The translations under genes were made by a program, and so were the position numbers. A stretch of 64,000 nt of DNA from WHTI01 sp963826105 (GTDB lineage Bacteria > Actinomycetota > CADDZG01 > WHSQ01), in NCBI GenBank assembly GCA_963826105.1, contig CAWGWA010000013.1, positions 372,001 to 436,000 on the forward strand, in the 5' to 3' direction. The stretch's first letter is position 1, and every line of letters starts with the position of its first letter. Shown here piece by piece: positions 26,676 through 36,057 of the stretch. Under the pieces are notes generated by a model that did no database searches, was not told the DNA's origin, and saw only the letters and a program-made list of their open reading frames with translations.

Positions 26676-28327
26676 GTTCTGATGCCGTAAGGATCATCTT
26701 CCTGGGAGGAACCGGGGAGGTGGGTCGGAACATGCTCGCCATCGAGTCCATGGGCGAGATCCTCGTGATCGACTGCGGTCTCTCGTTCCCGACCGAGGAG
26801 ATGCTCGGCGTCGACCTCGTGCTCCCGGACTTCACGTATCTGAAGGAGCGGCGCGAGATGGTTCGCGGGATCGTGCTGACGCACGGACACGAAGATCACG
26901 TTGGTGCGCTGTCGTGGTTCCTGCGCGAGATCGATGTCCCGGTGTACGGAACCCCATTGACGCTCGGGATCGCACGACGCCGGCTACAGGAGCACGGGGT
27001 CAAGTCGAACATGAAGACCGTCTCGGCCCCGGGCGAGCAGAAGATCGGGTCGTTCCAATGCCGGTTCGTGGCGATGTCGCACTCGATCCCGGACGCGATG
27101 TCGGTGATCGTGGAAACGCCACACGGCCGCATCCTCTACACCGGCGACTTCAAGCTCGACACCAACCCGATCGACGGCCGCCATACCGACCTCGAGACGT
27201 TGGGCAAGCTGGGGGCCGAGGGTGTCGACCTGCTGCTCGGCGACTCGACCAACTCCGAGCGGCCCGGGCGCACGCCGTCAGAGAGCGTGGTCGGTGAGGG
27301 GCTGCGCGAGATCTTCAAGGGAGCGACGCGCCGGATCGTGCTGGCGTGCTTCGCCTCGAACCTCCATCGCATCCAGCAGGTCATCGAGATCGCCGAGGAG
27401 ATGGGCCGCAAGGTCTCGTTCGTCGGCCGCTCGATGGTCGCCAACATCGAGGTGGGCCGTGAACTCGGTTATCTGAAGGTGAAGGGTGACACGATCTTCG
27501 ACGTCGATTCGCTCGATCAGTACGCGCCCGAAGACACGGTCGTGGTCTGCACCGGATCCCAGGGCGAACCGTTGTCGGCTCTGTCGTTGGTGGCGGCCGG
27601 TGACCACAAGAAGCTGAGGGTCGAGAAGAACGACACGGTGATCCTCTCGGCCAGTCCGATCCCGGGCAACGAATCCGCGGTTCATCGCGTGCTCAACGGC
27701 CTCTACCGGGCAGGGGCCAACGTCTTCCACTCCGGCAACGCCAACGTTCACGTCTCGGGCCACGGCGCCTCGGAGGAACTCGCCGACCTGATCCGCACGG
27801 TCAAGCCGGGGAACTTCGTGCCGGTCCACGGCGAGTATCGCCATCTCGCGTTGCACTCCGAGATCGCCATGCGCAACGGCGTTCCGGCGGACCACATCAA
27901 GATCGTCGAGGACGGCGACGTCATCGAGCTCAAGGACGGCCGCATCAAGCGCGGCGACAAGGTCCGTCACGGGATGGTCTTCGTCGACGGCCTCGGGGTC
28001 GGAGACGTCGGGCCGGTCGTTCTGCGTGACCGCCAGGTCCTTGCCGGCGACGGCATCCTGATCTGCGTAGTGACCATCGATGCTCAGAACGGCGAGATCC
28101 TCGCCGGCCCTGACCTCATCTCCCGCGGCTTCGTCTACGAGGACGAGTCCCGCGACTTCCTCGAGGAGGCCGCCGACCGGGTCGCCGATGCCCTCGACGA
28201 ACTCGAGAAGGAGGGCGTCACCGACTGGGCGACGATCAAGAAGAAGTGCCGCCGGACCCTCGGCGAGTACGTCTGGCACGAGACCCGCCGCCGCCCCATG
28301 ATCATGCCGATCGTGATGGAAGTCTGA
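26672..28327 (+). CDS. rnj: Ribonuclease J
   Basis: A 551-residue metallo-beta-lactamase/beta-CASP ribonuclease with 5'-3' exo- and endonuclease activity. The metal motif HGHEDH is at residues 71-76, with AMSHSIPDA and LYTGDFKLD supplying further ligands. The beta-CASP region (STNSERPG; LACFASNLHRIQQVIEIA; TGSQGEP; HVSGHGA) and a C-terminal domain follow. The dapA-rnj pair is widespread in actinobacteria. GTG start overlaps the dapA stop. Together with PNPase it would form the main mRNA-decay machinery. Confidence 0.95.
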   Translation: MSSDAVRIIFLGGTGEVGRNMLAIESMGEILVIDCGLSFPTEEMLGVDLVLPDFTYLKERREMVRGIVLTHGHEDHVGALSWFLREIDVPVYGTPLTLGIARRRLQEHGVKSNMKTVSAPGEQKIGSFQCRFVAMSHSIPDAMSVIVETPHGRILYTGDFKLDTNPIDGRHTDLETLGKLGAEGVDLLLGDSTNSERPGRTPSESVVGEGLREIFKGATRRIVLACFASNLHRIQQVIEIAEEMGRKVSFVGRSMVANIEVGRELGYLKVKGDTIFDVDSLDQYAPEDTVVVCTGSQGEPLSALSLVAAGDHKKLRVEKNDTVILSASPIPGNESAVHRVLNGLYRAGANVFHSGNANVHVSGHGASEELADLIRTVKPGNFVPVHGEYRHLALHSEIAMRNGVPADHIKIVEDGDVIELKDGRIKRGDKVRHGMVFVDGLGVGDVGPVVLRDRQVLAGDGILICVVTIDAQNGEILAGPDLISRGFVYEDESRDFLEEAADRVADALDELEKEGVTDWATIKKKCRRTLGEYVWHETRRRPMIMPIVMEV

Positions 28328-28361
28328 CGCCCGACGTCTCTGACGCCGACCGTCTAGGCGA

Positions 28362-28375
28362 CGAACACATGTTCG
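28362..28375. promoter_or_regulatory. LexA-type SOS box upstream of ftsK
   Basis: CGAACACATGTTCG matches the Gram-positive/actinobacterial LexA consensus CGAAC-N4-GTTCG exactly in both half-sites. It lies 126 bp before the ftsK GTG in the 174-bp gap after the RNase J gene, where the ftsK promoter should be. In E. coli ftsK (dinH) is likewise LexA-controlled. No other gene starts near it. LexA binding is inferred from the motif alone. Confidence 0.7.
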
Positions 28376-28501
28376 TATGTCAGGACGGTCATGACGGTCG
28401 GGATTCTTGTTGCGGGTGTTGCTTACTGTTACTGTTGTCCGCCACTGGTATGAATTAGGTGGAAGCCGAGAACCCACAGCCGAGAGAGTAGGGGACAGCA
28501 G

Positions 28502-30916
28502 GTGGCCACGCGCACGCGCCGGAAGCCCTCGGGTGCCCGGAAGCCCACTCGTTCCACCTCGGGACGCCCCCGTTCGGCCGCCCGGCGTAAGCCGCCGGCC
28601 CGGCGTCGGGCGAAGCGGCCCTCCGCGGTCCAGAGTGTCGGACGGGCCTCGGCCTCCGCGGCGCGGTGGGGCGTAGTCCACGTTCGCAATGCCCCCGCCG
28701 AGGTTTGGGGGATGCTCGTCGTCTTCGGTGGAGTCCTCGCCGGACTCGGCATCTACGCCGACGCGGCCGGTCCCGCCGGTCGGGGCGTCGAATGGCTGTC
28801 CCAGCTCCTGGTCGGCGATCTCTCATGGATCATCCCGGCCCTCCTGTTGGCGGTCGGTGCCACGGTCATCGTCCCGGCTCTGCGCACGCACGCCGCCCGG
28901 ATCGGTACCGGTTCACTCCTCTGCGCGTTGTCGATCGCCGGCATGACCCACATGTGGCAAGGGAACAAGCGGGTGTCGGCGTCGCTCGAGAAGTTGCAAG
29001 ACATCGCCGGCATCCTCGGCGCACTCGTTGCCCGGCCGTTGTCGGACCTGATCGGTGCGTGGGCGATGTGGTTCGTCCTCGTGGTGATGCTTGGCGTCGG
29101 AGTGATGGTTCTGACGAGGACCTCGTTCGGAACCCTCGTCGGAGTCGGACGCTCGGCCGGTGGCTGGGCGATCGGATTCCTGCGCGGGCTGGCCGACAAG
29201 GCCGATGAGTACGACGACGACGAAGAGATCGACCTGACCGAGGACGACTACGAGTCGCCCGGTTTCGAGACGGCTCCTTACGTCGAGGCAGCACCGGCGG
29301 TTCCCGAGCAGCTCTACGACTACGCCGACGAGGTCGGTGCTCCGGTCAAACGGCCGGCCGCGACCGCCGCACCAGCGGTCCCGGTTCCATCGGGCAAACC
29401 CGCACAGCTCTCCATGCAGATGGGGCACGGGGGTCACTACAAGCTCCCGCCTCTGGATCTCCTACACCTCGGTGGCGGCACGCAGGTCTCGGCTCGTTCG
29501 ATCGAGGCGACGCAGCGCGCGCTCGAGGACACGCTTGCCGAGTTCGGCGTCGACGCCCGCGTCACGGGCTTCACCGCGGGGCCCGCGGTCACGAGGTTCG
29601 AGATCGAACTGGGGGCCGGCGTCAAGGTCAACCGCGTCCTATCGCTCGCCAACGAGATCAAGTACTCGCTCGCCTCAGGTGAGCTCAGGTTCCTCGCTCC
29701 CATCCCGGGTCGGTCCGCGATCGGGGTTGAGGTGCCGAACAACCGCACCAACGTCGTGACGCTCGGCGACGTCCTAACCTCCAAGAAGGCCATGGCCGAC
29801 CACCACCCGCTCGCGGTCGTGCTCGGGATGGACATCGAGGGCCACGCGATGCTCACCAACGTCACGCAGTTCCCCCACGTTCTGATCGCCGGCGCCACGA
29901 ACTCCGGGAAGTCGTCGTGTATCAACTCGATGCTGACCTCTGTCCTGATGCGCGCGAGGCCCGATCAGGTGCGCATGATCCTCATCGACCCGAAGCGCGT
30001 TGAGCTCACTCACTTCGCCGGCGTCCCTCACCTCATCACACCGGTCGTGACGAACCCCAAGAAGGCTGCCAGCGCCCTGCAGTGGGTCGTGCGGGAGATG
30101 GAGATGCGTTACGAGATGCTCGCCCAGTACGGGATGCGCAACCTCGAGTCCTACAACGAGGCCGTCGCCCGCAAGGCGATCGCTGCCGACGAGGGCGAGC
30201 AGCCGCAGCAGCTCCCGTACATCCTCGTCGTGGTCGACGAGCTCTCCGACCTCATGATGGTTGCTCCCCGCGATGTCGAGGCAGCGATCTGTCGCATCGC
30301 GCAGATGGCTCGTGCGGTCGGCATCCACCTCGTGATCGCAACGCAACGTCCTTCGGTCGACGTCGTTACCGGTGTGATCAAGGCCAACGTTCCTTCGAGG
30401 CTTGCCTTCGGCGTCGCGTCGCAGCAGGACTCGCGCGTGATCCTCGACCAGGGAGGCGCCGAGAAGCTGATCGGCAAGGGCGACATGCTCTTCCTTCACG
30501 CGTCGGCCCCCAAGCCGATCCGCATCCAGGGTGCCTACGTGACAGAGAAGGAGATCGCTGCGGTCGCCGGCTTCTGCAAGCGCCAGCGTGACCCCGAGTA
30601 CATCGAGGGCGTGGCGGTCGAGGACGTTAAGTCCGGTGGGGGCTCCTACGGCTCCGTCGGTGACGACGACGAACTTCTCCAGGAGGCCCTCGGACTCGTC
30701 GTTCGCTCCAAGCTCGGCTCGACCTCGATGCTCCAGCGCAAACTGAAGGTCGGCTTCGCTAGGGCCGGGCGCCTCATGGACCTCCTCGAGCAACGCGGCG
30801 TGGTCGGCCCGTCCCACGGCTCGAAGCCCCGCGACGTCCTGATGACGATCGAAGAACTCGACGGCCTAGACGCGGACTACGAAGACGACGCCAACGACGA
30901 ATCCGAAGAGTTCTAG
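28502..30916 (+). CDS. ftsK: DNA translocase FtsK/SpoIIIE
   Basis: An 804-residue septal DNA pump. The first 55 residues are very basic; about four transmembrane helices span residues 65-215, followed by an acidic Asp/Glu-rich linker. The motor has Walker A GATNSGKSS at about 464-472, LIDPKRVEL, Walker B YILVVVDELSDLMM and IATQRPSVDVVTGVIKANVPSR (in part). The gamma winged helix that reads KOPS sites is at the C-terminus (STSMLQRKLKVGFARAGRLM). Start is GTG 28502. A LexA-type box upstream suggests DNA-damage induction. Confidence 0.96.
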   Translation: MATRTRRKPSGARKPTRSTSGRPRSAARRKPPARRRAKRPSAVQSVGRASASAARWGVVHVRNAPAEVWGMLVVFGGVLAGLGIYADAAGPAGRGVEWLSQLLVGDLSWIIPALLLAVGATVIVPALRTHAARIGTGSLLCALSIAGMTHMWQGNKRVSASLEKLQDIAGILGALVARPLSDLIGAWAMWFVLVVMLGVGVMVLTRTSFGTLVGVGRSAGGWAIGFLRGLADKADEYDDDEEIDLTEDDYESPGFETAPYVEAAPAVPEQLYDYADEVGAPVKRPAATAAPAVPVPSGKPAQLSMQMGHGGHYKLPPLDLLHLGGGTQVSARSIEATQRALEDTLAEFGVDARVTGFTAGPAVTRFEIELGAGVKVNRVLSLANEIKYSLASGELRFLAPIPGRSAIGVEVPNNRTNVVTLGDVLTSKKAMADHHPLAVVLGMDIEGHAMLTNVTQFPHVLIAGATNSGKSSCINSMLTSVLMRARPDQVRMILIDPKRVELTHFAGVPHLITPVVTNPKKAASALQWVVREMEMRYEMLAQYGMRNLESYNEAVARKAIAADEGEQPQQLPYILVVVDELSDLMMVAPRDVEAAICRIAQMARAVGIHLVIATQRPSVDVVTGVIKANVPSRLAFGVASQQDSRVILDQGGAEKLIGKGDMLFLHASAPKPIRIQGAYVTEKEIAAVAGFCKRQRDPEYIEGVAVEDVKSGGGSYGSVGDDDELLQEALGLVVRSKLGSTSMLQRKLKVGFARAGRLMDLLEQRGVVGPSHGSKPRDVLMTIEELDGLDADYEDDANDESEEF

Positions 30917-30960
30917 CGCCCGCTGGGCGGGTACTCGGACATCCCACCTATAATGGGTGG
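30917..30960 (+). promoter_or_regulatory. Two small dyads after ftsK, one enclosing TATAAT
   Basis: Directly after the ftsK stop is a 5-bp hairpin (30917-30929, CGCCC-GCT-GGGCG). It is followed by a perfect 6-bp inverted repeat, CCCACC (30943-30948) and GGGTGG (30955-30960), whose six-base centre is TATAAT (30949-30954). The centre is a consensus -10 box for rodZ, but no -35 box is visible 17 bp upstream. The dyad could instead be an operator covering the promoter or an RNA hairpin. A further imperfect stem lies at 30972-30991. Confidence 0.45.
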
Positions 30961-31014
30961 TCCTGCTCAGGCCCGGTCGATAGACCGCGGGTCGAGCCTA
31001 GGTGACGGAGGCAT

Positions 31015-31782
31015 ATGAGCGAACCCCAGACGATGGGCGCATACCTCCGCGGCGCGCGGCGTAGACGAAACATCTCGATCGAGCGGGCTTCGGAGGATAC
31101 AAAGATCCGTGCGGACTTCCTCATGCGGATGGAGTCCGACGAGTTCGATTTCCTCGCGCCCGCTTACGTCCGAGGCTTCCTCAAGCAGTACGCGCTCTAC
31201 CTGCGTGCCGATCCGGATCCGTTGCTCCGCGAGTTCGAGCGCCGCTACGCGTCGAGCCGGATCGATCCGACCGAATACCTCGTCAAAGAGCGTAAGAAGA
31301 TGCCGAAGGAGCGCAACCCGCGCAATCGCTGGATAGTCGCGGCGGGTTCGGCGGCAGTGGTCTTGATCTTCCTCATGTTCATCGGCCTCTCGCAGGGTGG
31401 TGGGAACGATCCCAGCAACGACGTCGCCGCCGATGCGAGCCCGACAACGATCGCGAGCGCGACACCGACACCTACGCCGACCGAGTCCGCGACCGAACAG
31501 CCCGAAGACGACGGTGAGGTCGCGGTAACGGAGGGCCTGAGTGTGAAGCTCGTGGCCGCCCGGGCCGATTGCTGGGTCGAGGTCACCGTCGACGGCGAGA
31601 TGGTGTTCTCCGACACGATGTTGATGGGTGAGGAGCAGAAGTTCAATGCCGAGGATGACATGTCCATCATCTTCGGCTTCGCTCCGGGGATCGATCTCTA
31701 CGTGAACGGCCAGAACTTCGGCGCCCCCGGGGGCCCGGATCAGTCCGTGCTCAACCTTCCCGAGGACATCGACTCCCTCTAG
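31015..31782 (+). CDS. RodZ-like helix-turn-helix membrane protein
   Basis: A 255-residue bitopic protein. Residues 5-75 form the HTH_25 domain (MGAYLRGARRRRNISIERAS; FLAPAYVRGFLKQYALYLRAD, in part) that binds MreB in RodZ proteins; one transmembrane helix spans about 106-126. A Thr/Pro-rich linker leads to the extracellular DUF4115 domain (RADCWVEVTVDGEMVFSD). It lies between ftsK and rimO, where such proteins occur in actinobacteria. MreB itself is not in the window, so a cell-shape role is inferred from domain architecture. Confidence 0.85.
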   Translation: MSEPQTMGAYLRGARRRRNISIERASEDTKIRADFLMRMESDEFDFLAPAYVRGFLKQYALYLRADPDPLLREFERRYASSRIDPTEYLVKERKKMPKERNPRNRWIVAAGSAAVVLIFLMFIGLSQGGGNDPSNDVAADASPTTIASATPTPTPTESATEQPEDDGEVAVTEGLSVKLVAARADCWVEVTVDGEMVFSDTMLMGEEQKFNAEDDMSIIFGFAPGIDLYVNGQNFGAPGGPDQSVLNLPEDIDSL

Positions 31783-33167
31783 TGAGCGTCCCCACCGAAC
31801 GGGCCGCTCCGGCCAAGGTAGCCATCGTCACCCTCGGGTGCCCAAAGAACGCCATCGACTCCGAGGGTCTCGGCGGATTGCTCGCGGCAGGTGGTCATGA
31901 GGTCATCGAGTCCCCCGACGATGCCGATGTCGTGCTCGTCAACACGTGCGGGTTCATCGATCCGGCACGGCGCGAGACGATCGAGGAGGTCCTCGACCTC
32001 GCCGAACTCAAGGACGTCTCGCTCAAGGGTCTGATCATGACCGGCTGTCTCGTCGCGCGAGCGGCCGACGATCTCGCCGACTCGCTTCCCGAGGTCGATG
32101 CGTTCGTCGACTTCGCCGCCTACGGGCGCGTTGCCGACATCGTCGGACAGGTTGCGAACGGAACGCTCGAGGAACGCATCCAGGGTGATCCCGGCACGCG
32201 CTTCGATCCCGCGTGGTGGGACGCAACGATCGCGGCTAGCCCGCGCATCAGGTTCGGGCGCGCGCCGTGGGCCTACGTGAAGATCGCCGAGGGCTGCGAT
32301 CGCGGGTGCACCTTCTGCGCGATCCCGTTGATGCGCGGCAAGTTCGTATCGCGCGCTCCGGAGACCATCGTCGACGAGATCCGCCATCTCGCGTCGCAGG
32401 GCGTGTCGGAGATCTCGTTGGTCAGCCAGGACTCGGTGATGTGGGGCCGGGACATCGGCGCCGGCGAGCTGAAGGGTCTGATCACGAAGCTCGAGGGGAT
32501 CGACGGGCTGAGACGTGTGCGCCTCATGTACCTCCATCCCCAGGGTGTGACCGACGAACTCGTCGACACGATGCTCGATTCCGAGGTCGTGGTTCCGTAC
32601 TTCGATTTGTCCCTGCAGCACGTAGCGCCATCGGTACTCAAGGGCATGGGGCGCTGGGGCGGTCGCGACCGGTTCGAGAGGATGATCGGTCGGATCCGGG
32701 CCGCCGACCCGCTCGCCGGCGTGCGAGTCGACCTTCATCATGGGCTTCCCCGGCGAGACCGAGGCCGATGCCCTCGAGGTCCGGTCGTTCGTGTCGAGGA
32801 TTCCGAGCTCGATTGGATCGGCGTCTTCACCTATTCGCGCGAGGAGGGGACCCGGAGCCACGAGATGGAGGCTCAGGTGGATCCCTCGGCGGCTCGCGAG
32901 CGCTCCGAGATGGTAGCCGCCGCGGCCGAGAACGCCATGGGACGCCGGGCGTCGTCCCTGATCGGGCACCGTTTCGAGGTCCTCGCCGAGCGTTTCGACA
33001 TCGACGAGAACGCGTGGATCGGCAGGTCCCAGCGGGAGGCGCCCGAGGTCGACGGCGAGATCAGCTTTGAATCCGAACTGCCCGTGTCGGTGGGGGACTA
33101 TCTCGAGGTCGAGATCACCGGGGCGAACGGCGCCGATCTGAGCGGCGCGGTTACGCTTCCTGGGTGA
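31782..33167 (+). CDS. rimO: Ribosomal protein uS12 methylthiotransferase RimO (compensated frameshifts)
   Basis: A radical-SAM enzyme that thiomethylates S12. The N-terminal domain carries cluster cysteines in TLGCPKN, VNTCGFI and MTGCLVA; the radical-SAM motif is CDRGCTFC, and the C-terminal TRAM domain ends the protein. Residues about 315-338 are scrambled: position 32728 enters a wrong frame and it returns near 32795. The correct frame there reads STFIMGFPGETEADALEV, as expected for the family. The ORF stays open, so this pair of indels would escape ordinary gene callers. GTG start at 31782. Confidence 0.92.
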   Translation: MSVPTERAAPAKVAIVTLGCPKNAIDSEGLGGLLAAGGHEVIESPDDADVVLVNTCGFIDPARRETIEEVLDLAELKDVSLKGLIMTGCLVARAADDLADSLPEVDAFVDFAAYGRVADIVGQVANGTLEERIQGDPGTRFDPAWWDATIAASPRIRFGRAPWAYVKIAEGCDRGCTFCAIPLMRGKFVSRAPETIVDEIRHLASQGVSEISLVSQDSVMWGRDIGAGELKGLITKLEGIDGLRRVRLMYLHPQGVTDELVDTMLDSEVVVPYFDLSLQHVAPSVLKGMGRWGGRDRFERMIGRIRAADPLAGVRVDLHHGLPRRDRGRCPRGPVVRVEDSELDWIGVFTYSREEGTRSHEMEAQVDPSAARERSEMVAAAAENAMGRRASSLIGHRFEVLAERFDIDENAWIGRSQREAPEVDGEISFESELPVSVGDYLEVEITGANGADLSGAVTLPG

Positions 33168-33693
33168 ACCTTCCCAATTCGATCACCGTAGGGCGCGTCT
33201 TCCTCGTACCGGTGTTCCTATGGCTCGCATACGGGAACTCGGACGCGAGCGCGGTTGCCGCCTTCGTCGTGTTCTTCATCGCTTCGGTGTCCGACTACGT
33301 CGACGGCCGCATCGCCCGCAGCCGCGGGCTCGAATCGAGGATGGGGGCGTTCCTCGACCCCCTCGCCGACAAACTGCTCGTCGGTGCGGCACTGCTCGTG
33401 CTCGTCGATACCAGGGAGTTCCCCCTGTGGGCCGCGCTCGGTGATCGGTGTCCGGGAGATCGCCGTGCAGATCCTTCGCACCCAGATCGTCGGAGGCGGG
33501 GGCTCGATGCCCGCCTCGAAAGCCGGCAAGTGGAAGACCTCGTTCCAGATCCTGATGGTCGGATGGTGGCTGCTCCCGTGGGCCGACATCAACATCGGCC
33601 ACTGGGCGCTGATGTGGATCGTGCTCGTCACCACGCTCACATCCGGAGTCTGAATATTTCCTGAAGGCTCGGTCGCCGGAGGTCGTCACCTGA
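33164..33693 (+). CDS. pgsA: CDP-diacylglycerol-glycerol-3-phosphate 3-phosphatidyltransferase (frameshifted)
   Basis: PgsA makes phosphatidylglycerol phosphate from CDP-diacylglycerol. The CDP-alcohol transferase motif is intact: DGRIARSRGLESRMGAFLDPLADK, with its Asp and Gly spacing. Near 33440 one extra C breaks the frame; the protein resumes as VIGVREIAVQILRTQ and transmembrane segments. A second extra base near 33653 hides the natural end (EYFLKARSPEVVT), which stops at 33691-33693. GTG start overlaps the rimO stop. The pgsA-cinA pairing is standard. Confidence 0.9.
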
Positions 33694-34920
33694 GGGCCGA
33701 GATCGTCGGGGTCGGGACCGAGTTGCTGCTCGGGCAGATCGCCAACACGAACGCACAGAGCATCTCGCAGATGCTCGCCACGATCGGGGTCGACGTCCAC
33801 CATCACGTTGCGGTCGGCGACAACCTCGACCGGGTCGTCGAGACGATCAAGACCGCACTCGATCGCTCCGACTCGGTGATCGTCACCGGCGGGCTCGGAC
33901 CGACGCCGGACGACCTCACCAGGGAAGCGGTCGCCGCCGCGCTCGGCGTTCCATTGGTCCGTGACGAGACCCTGGCCGGGATCATCCGGGGCATCTTCGA
34001 GTCGCTCGGGCGGGTGATGCCAGAGGAGAACCTCAGGCAGGCCGACCTGCCCGAGGGAGCCGAGCCGATCGCGCCGGAGGGCACCGCCCCCGGCATCCTG
34101 GCTCGCGCCGGCGACAAGATCATTTTCTGTGTCCCCGGCGTGCCGTGGGAGATGCAGGCGATGATGGACAAGACCGTGCTCCCCGAACTGCGGCGCATGA
34201 CCGGCGGGGCGACCCTGGCGACCCGGGAGATCATCGTCATCGGTCTCGGCGAATCCCACACTCATCAGACGATCGCCGACATCGTCGCCGCGCAGACGAA
34301 CCCCACGATCGCCTACCTCGCTTCGTCTGGCTACGTGAAGGTGAGGCTGACCGCGAAGGCGGATACCGAGAACGACGCGCTGTCGTTGATCCAGCCGGTC
34401 GAGGCCGAGATCCGGTCGCGTCTCGGGCGTCAACGCGATAACGGGGGAGGGTGGCACCGTCGCCCAGGTCCTCGGCTGGCTCCTGAAGGGTCGCGGCGAG
34501 ACGGTGGCTGCGGCCGAGTCGCTGACCGGAGGACTCATCGGCGCCGAACTCACCAAGGCCGAAGGCGCGAGCGACTTCTTCCTCGGCTCGATCGTCGCCT
34601 ACGCGACCGAGTCCAAGGCGTCCGTAGTGGGCGTCGATCAGCAGGTGCTCGAGGAGCATGGTCCGGTTAGCGAAAAGACCGCGGCGCAACTCGCCGAACG
34701 GGCTGCCGAACGATTCGGGGCCGACCTCGGGATCTCGGCGACCGGGGTTGCCGGCCCGGCGGCTCAGGACGGACATCCGGTGGGCACGATCTTCGTTGGA
34801 GCTCACTACAAGGGGAAGACAGAGGTCCGGAACCCGAGGGGTTACGGCACCCGCGACCACATCCGCGGCATCGCGGTCACCTCGGCGATCGATCTCGGAC
34901 GCCGCATCCTCGGGGGATGA
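33690..34920 (+). CDS. cinA: Competence/damage-inducible protein CinA (frameshifted near 34428)
   Basis: CinA combines an N-terminal molybdopterin-binding-like (COG1058, ADP-ribose pyrophosphatase) domain with a C-terminal nicotinamide-nucleotide deamidase domain that recycles pyridine nucleotides. The first (AEIVGVGTELLLGQIANTNA; VIVTGGLGPTPDDLTREAVA) runs in frame 0; an extra G in the GGG run near 34428 shifts to frame 1, giving TVAAAESLTGGLIGAEL and GISATGVAGPAAQDGHPVGT. No ATG/GTG/TTG precedes the conserved N-terminus, so 33690 is an approximate start; TTG 33723 would cut the first strand. Confidence 0.9.
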
Positions 34921-35477
34921 ACGCCGAGCGGTGGCGCCTGTTCGTTGCGGCCGATGTGCCGGAACATCACCTTGCCGCCCTCCGGGCCGCGACCGAGGAA
35001 CTGCGCGCCAAGTGGCCGACGGCCCGCTGGATCCCGACCGAGAACCAACACGTCACGGTCAGGTTCCTCGGTGCGACCGATATCGATCTCGTCCCGATCG
35101 TGGGAAAGGCACTGGTCGAAGTTGCTTCGCGCGCCGCTTCCGGCGACATCTCGATCGAGGGAGCCGGGGCATTCCCGAACCTCAAGCGCGCCAGCGTCCT
35201 GTGGGCCGGGATCGACGATCCGGCCGCGGTCCTCGGGGGCCTGGTTGCCGACCTCGAGGCCGGCTTCGCCGCGCTGGGCTTCGAGAGCGAGCGGCGTCCC
35301 TACGTTCCACATCTGACCCTGGCCCGATTCCGCGCTCCGATCCGGCTCGACGATCCGCCGCTGACGACCCCGGCGACCGACCCGTTCCCGATGGAGGACG
35401 TCGTCCTCTATCGCAGCCACACTTCGTCCAAGGGGGCCCGGTACGAGGAGCTTCTCCGGGCACCGCTCCATGGATAA
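34917..35477 (+). CDS. thpR: RNA 2',3'-cyclic phosphodiesterase (2H family)
   Basis: A 186-residue LigT/2'-5' RNA ligase-like protein. The two catalytic HxT motifs are HVTVRFLG near residue 44 and HLTLARF near residue 134, symmetric as required. Family members open 2',3'-cyclic phosphates on RNA ends. It starts in an ATGA overlap with cinA and belongs to the end of the pgsA-cinA operon; its stop overlaps the copC-like ORF only if that gene uses its first ATG. Confidence 0.88.
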   Translation: MNAERWRLFVAADVPEHHLAALRAATEELRAKWPTARWIPTENQHVTVRFLGATDIDLVPIVGKALVEVASRAASGDISIEGAGAFPNLKRASVLWAGIDDPAAVLGGLVADLEAGFAALGFESERRPYVPHLTLARFRAPIRLDDPPLTTPATDPFPMEDVVLYRSHTSSKGARYEELLRAPLHG

Positions 35478-36057
35478 AGACCCAGAGATGGTTGAATCGA
35501 GCCTCATGAGAAAGCCGCTCGCAGTACTCGTTGGCGTCATGTGGGTCCTCGTAGGGGCCTCGAGCGCCCTGGCCCACGGCGACTACCTCGATTCCTCGCC
35601 GAAGCCGGACGAAGTGCTCGACACGGCGCCGGCCGAGATCACCGTGACCCTCAGCGAGCCGCCTACGAAGGACTCCTCGATCGTGGCCAAGGATCCATGC
35701 GGCAACACGGTCGAGTCGGTCTCGGTCTCCAACAACGACATCATCGCGGTCGTGTCTCCCGAAGCCCAACCGGGCGAATGGCGGATCAAGTGGGAGACGA
35801 TCTCGGCGGTCGACGGACACAGCACGACCGGTACCTTCAAGTTCTCCGTGTCCGGTGAGGCCGACTGCACCGAGGAGGAGGAGCCGCTCCCCGAGCCGAG
35901 CGACTCTCCGGAGACCGGGCCCGAGGATGACGACGACGCGACCATGGCAACGTCCGACGACACCGATGACGGTTCGTTCCCGTTCGTGCCGGTGGTGCTG
36001 GGTGGTGTCGCCCTCGTTGCCTTGGGGGCCGTCGGCCGCCGCTTCGGGAGCCGATGA
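35470..36057 (+). CDS. CopC-domain protein with C-terminal membrane anchor
   Basis: The precursor has a signal peptide (MRKPLAVLVGVMWVLVGASSALA, in part) and a mature N-terminal His (HGDYLDSSPKPDE). The CopC beta-barrel follows, with TVTLSEPP and the WRIKWETISAVDGHSTTGTF block; the N-terminal His plus the Asp and His of VDGHS form the Cu(II) site of CopC. An acidic linker and a C-terminal transmembrane helix (PFVPVVLGGVALVALGAVG) tether it to the membrane. ATGs at 35470, 35488 and 35506 are possible; 35506 best fits the signal peptide. Confidence 0.85.
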   Translation: MDKDPEMVESSLMRKPLAVLVGVMWVLVGASSALAHGDYLDSSPKPDEVLDTAPAEITVTLSEPPTKDSSIVAKDPCGNTVESVSVSNNDIIAVVSPEAQPGEWRIKWETISAVDGHSTTGTFKFSVSGEADCTEEEEPLPEPSDSPETGPEDDDDATMATSDDTDDGSFPFVPVVLGGVALVALGAVGRRFGSR

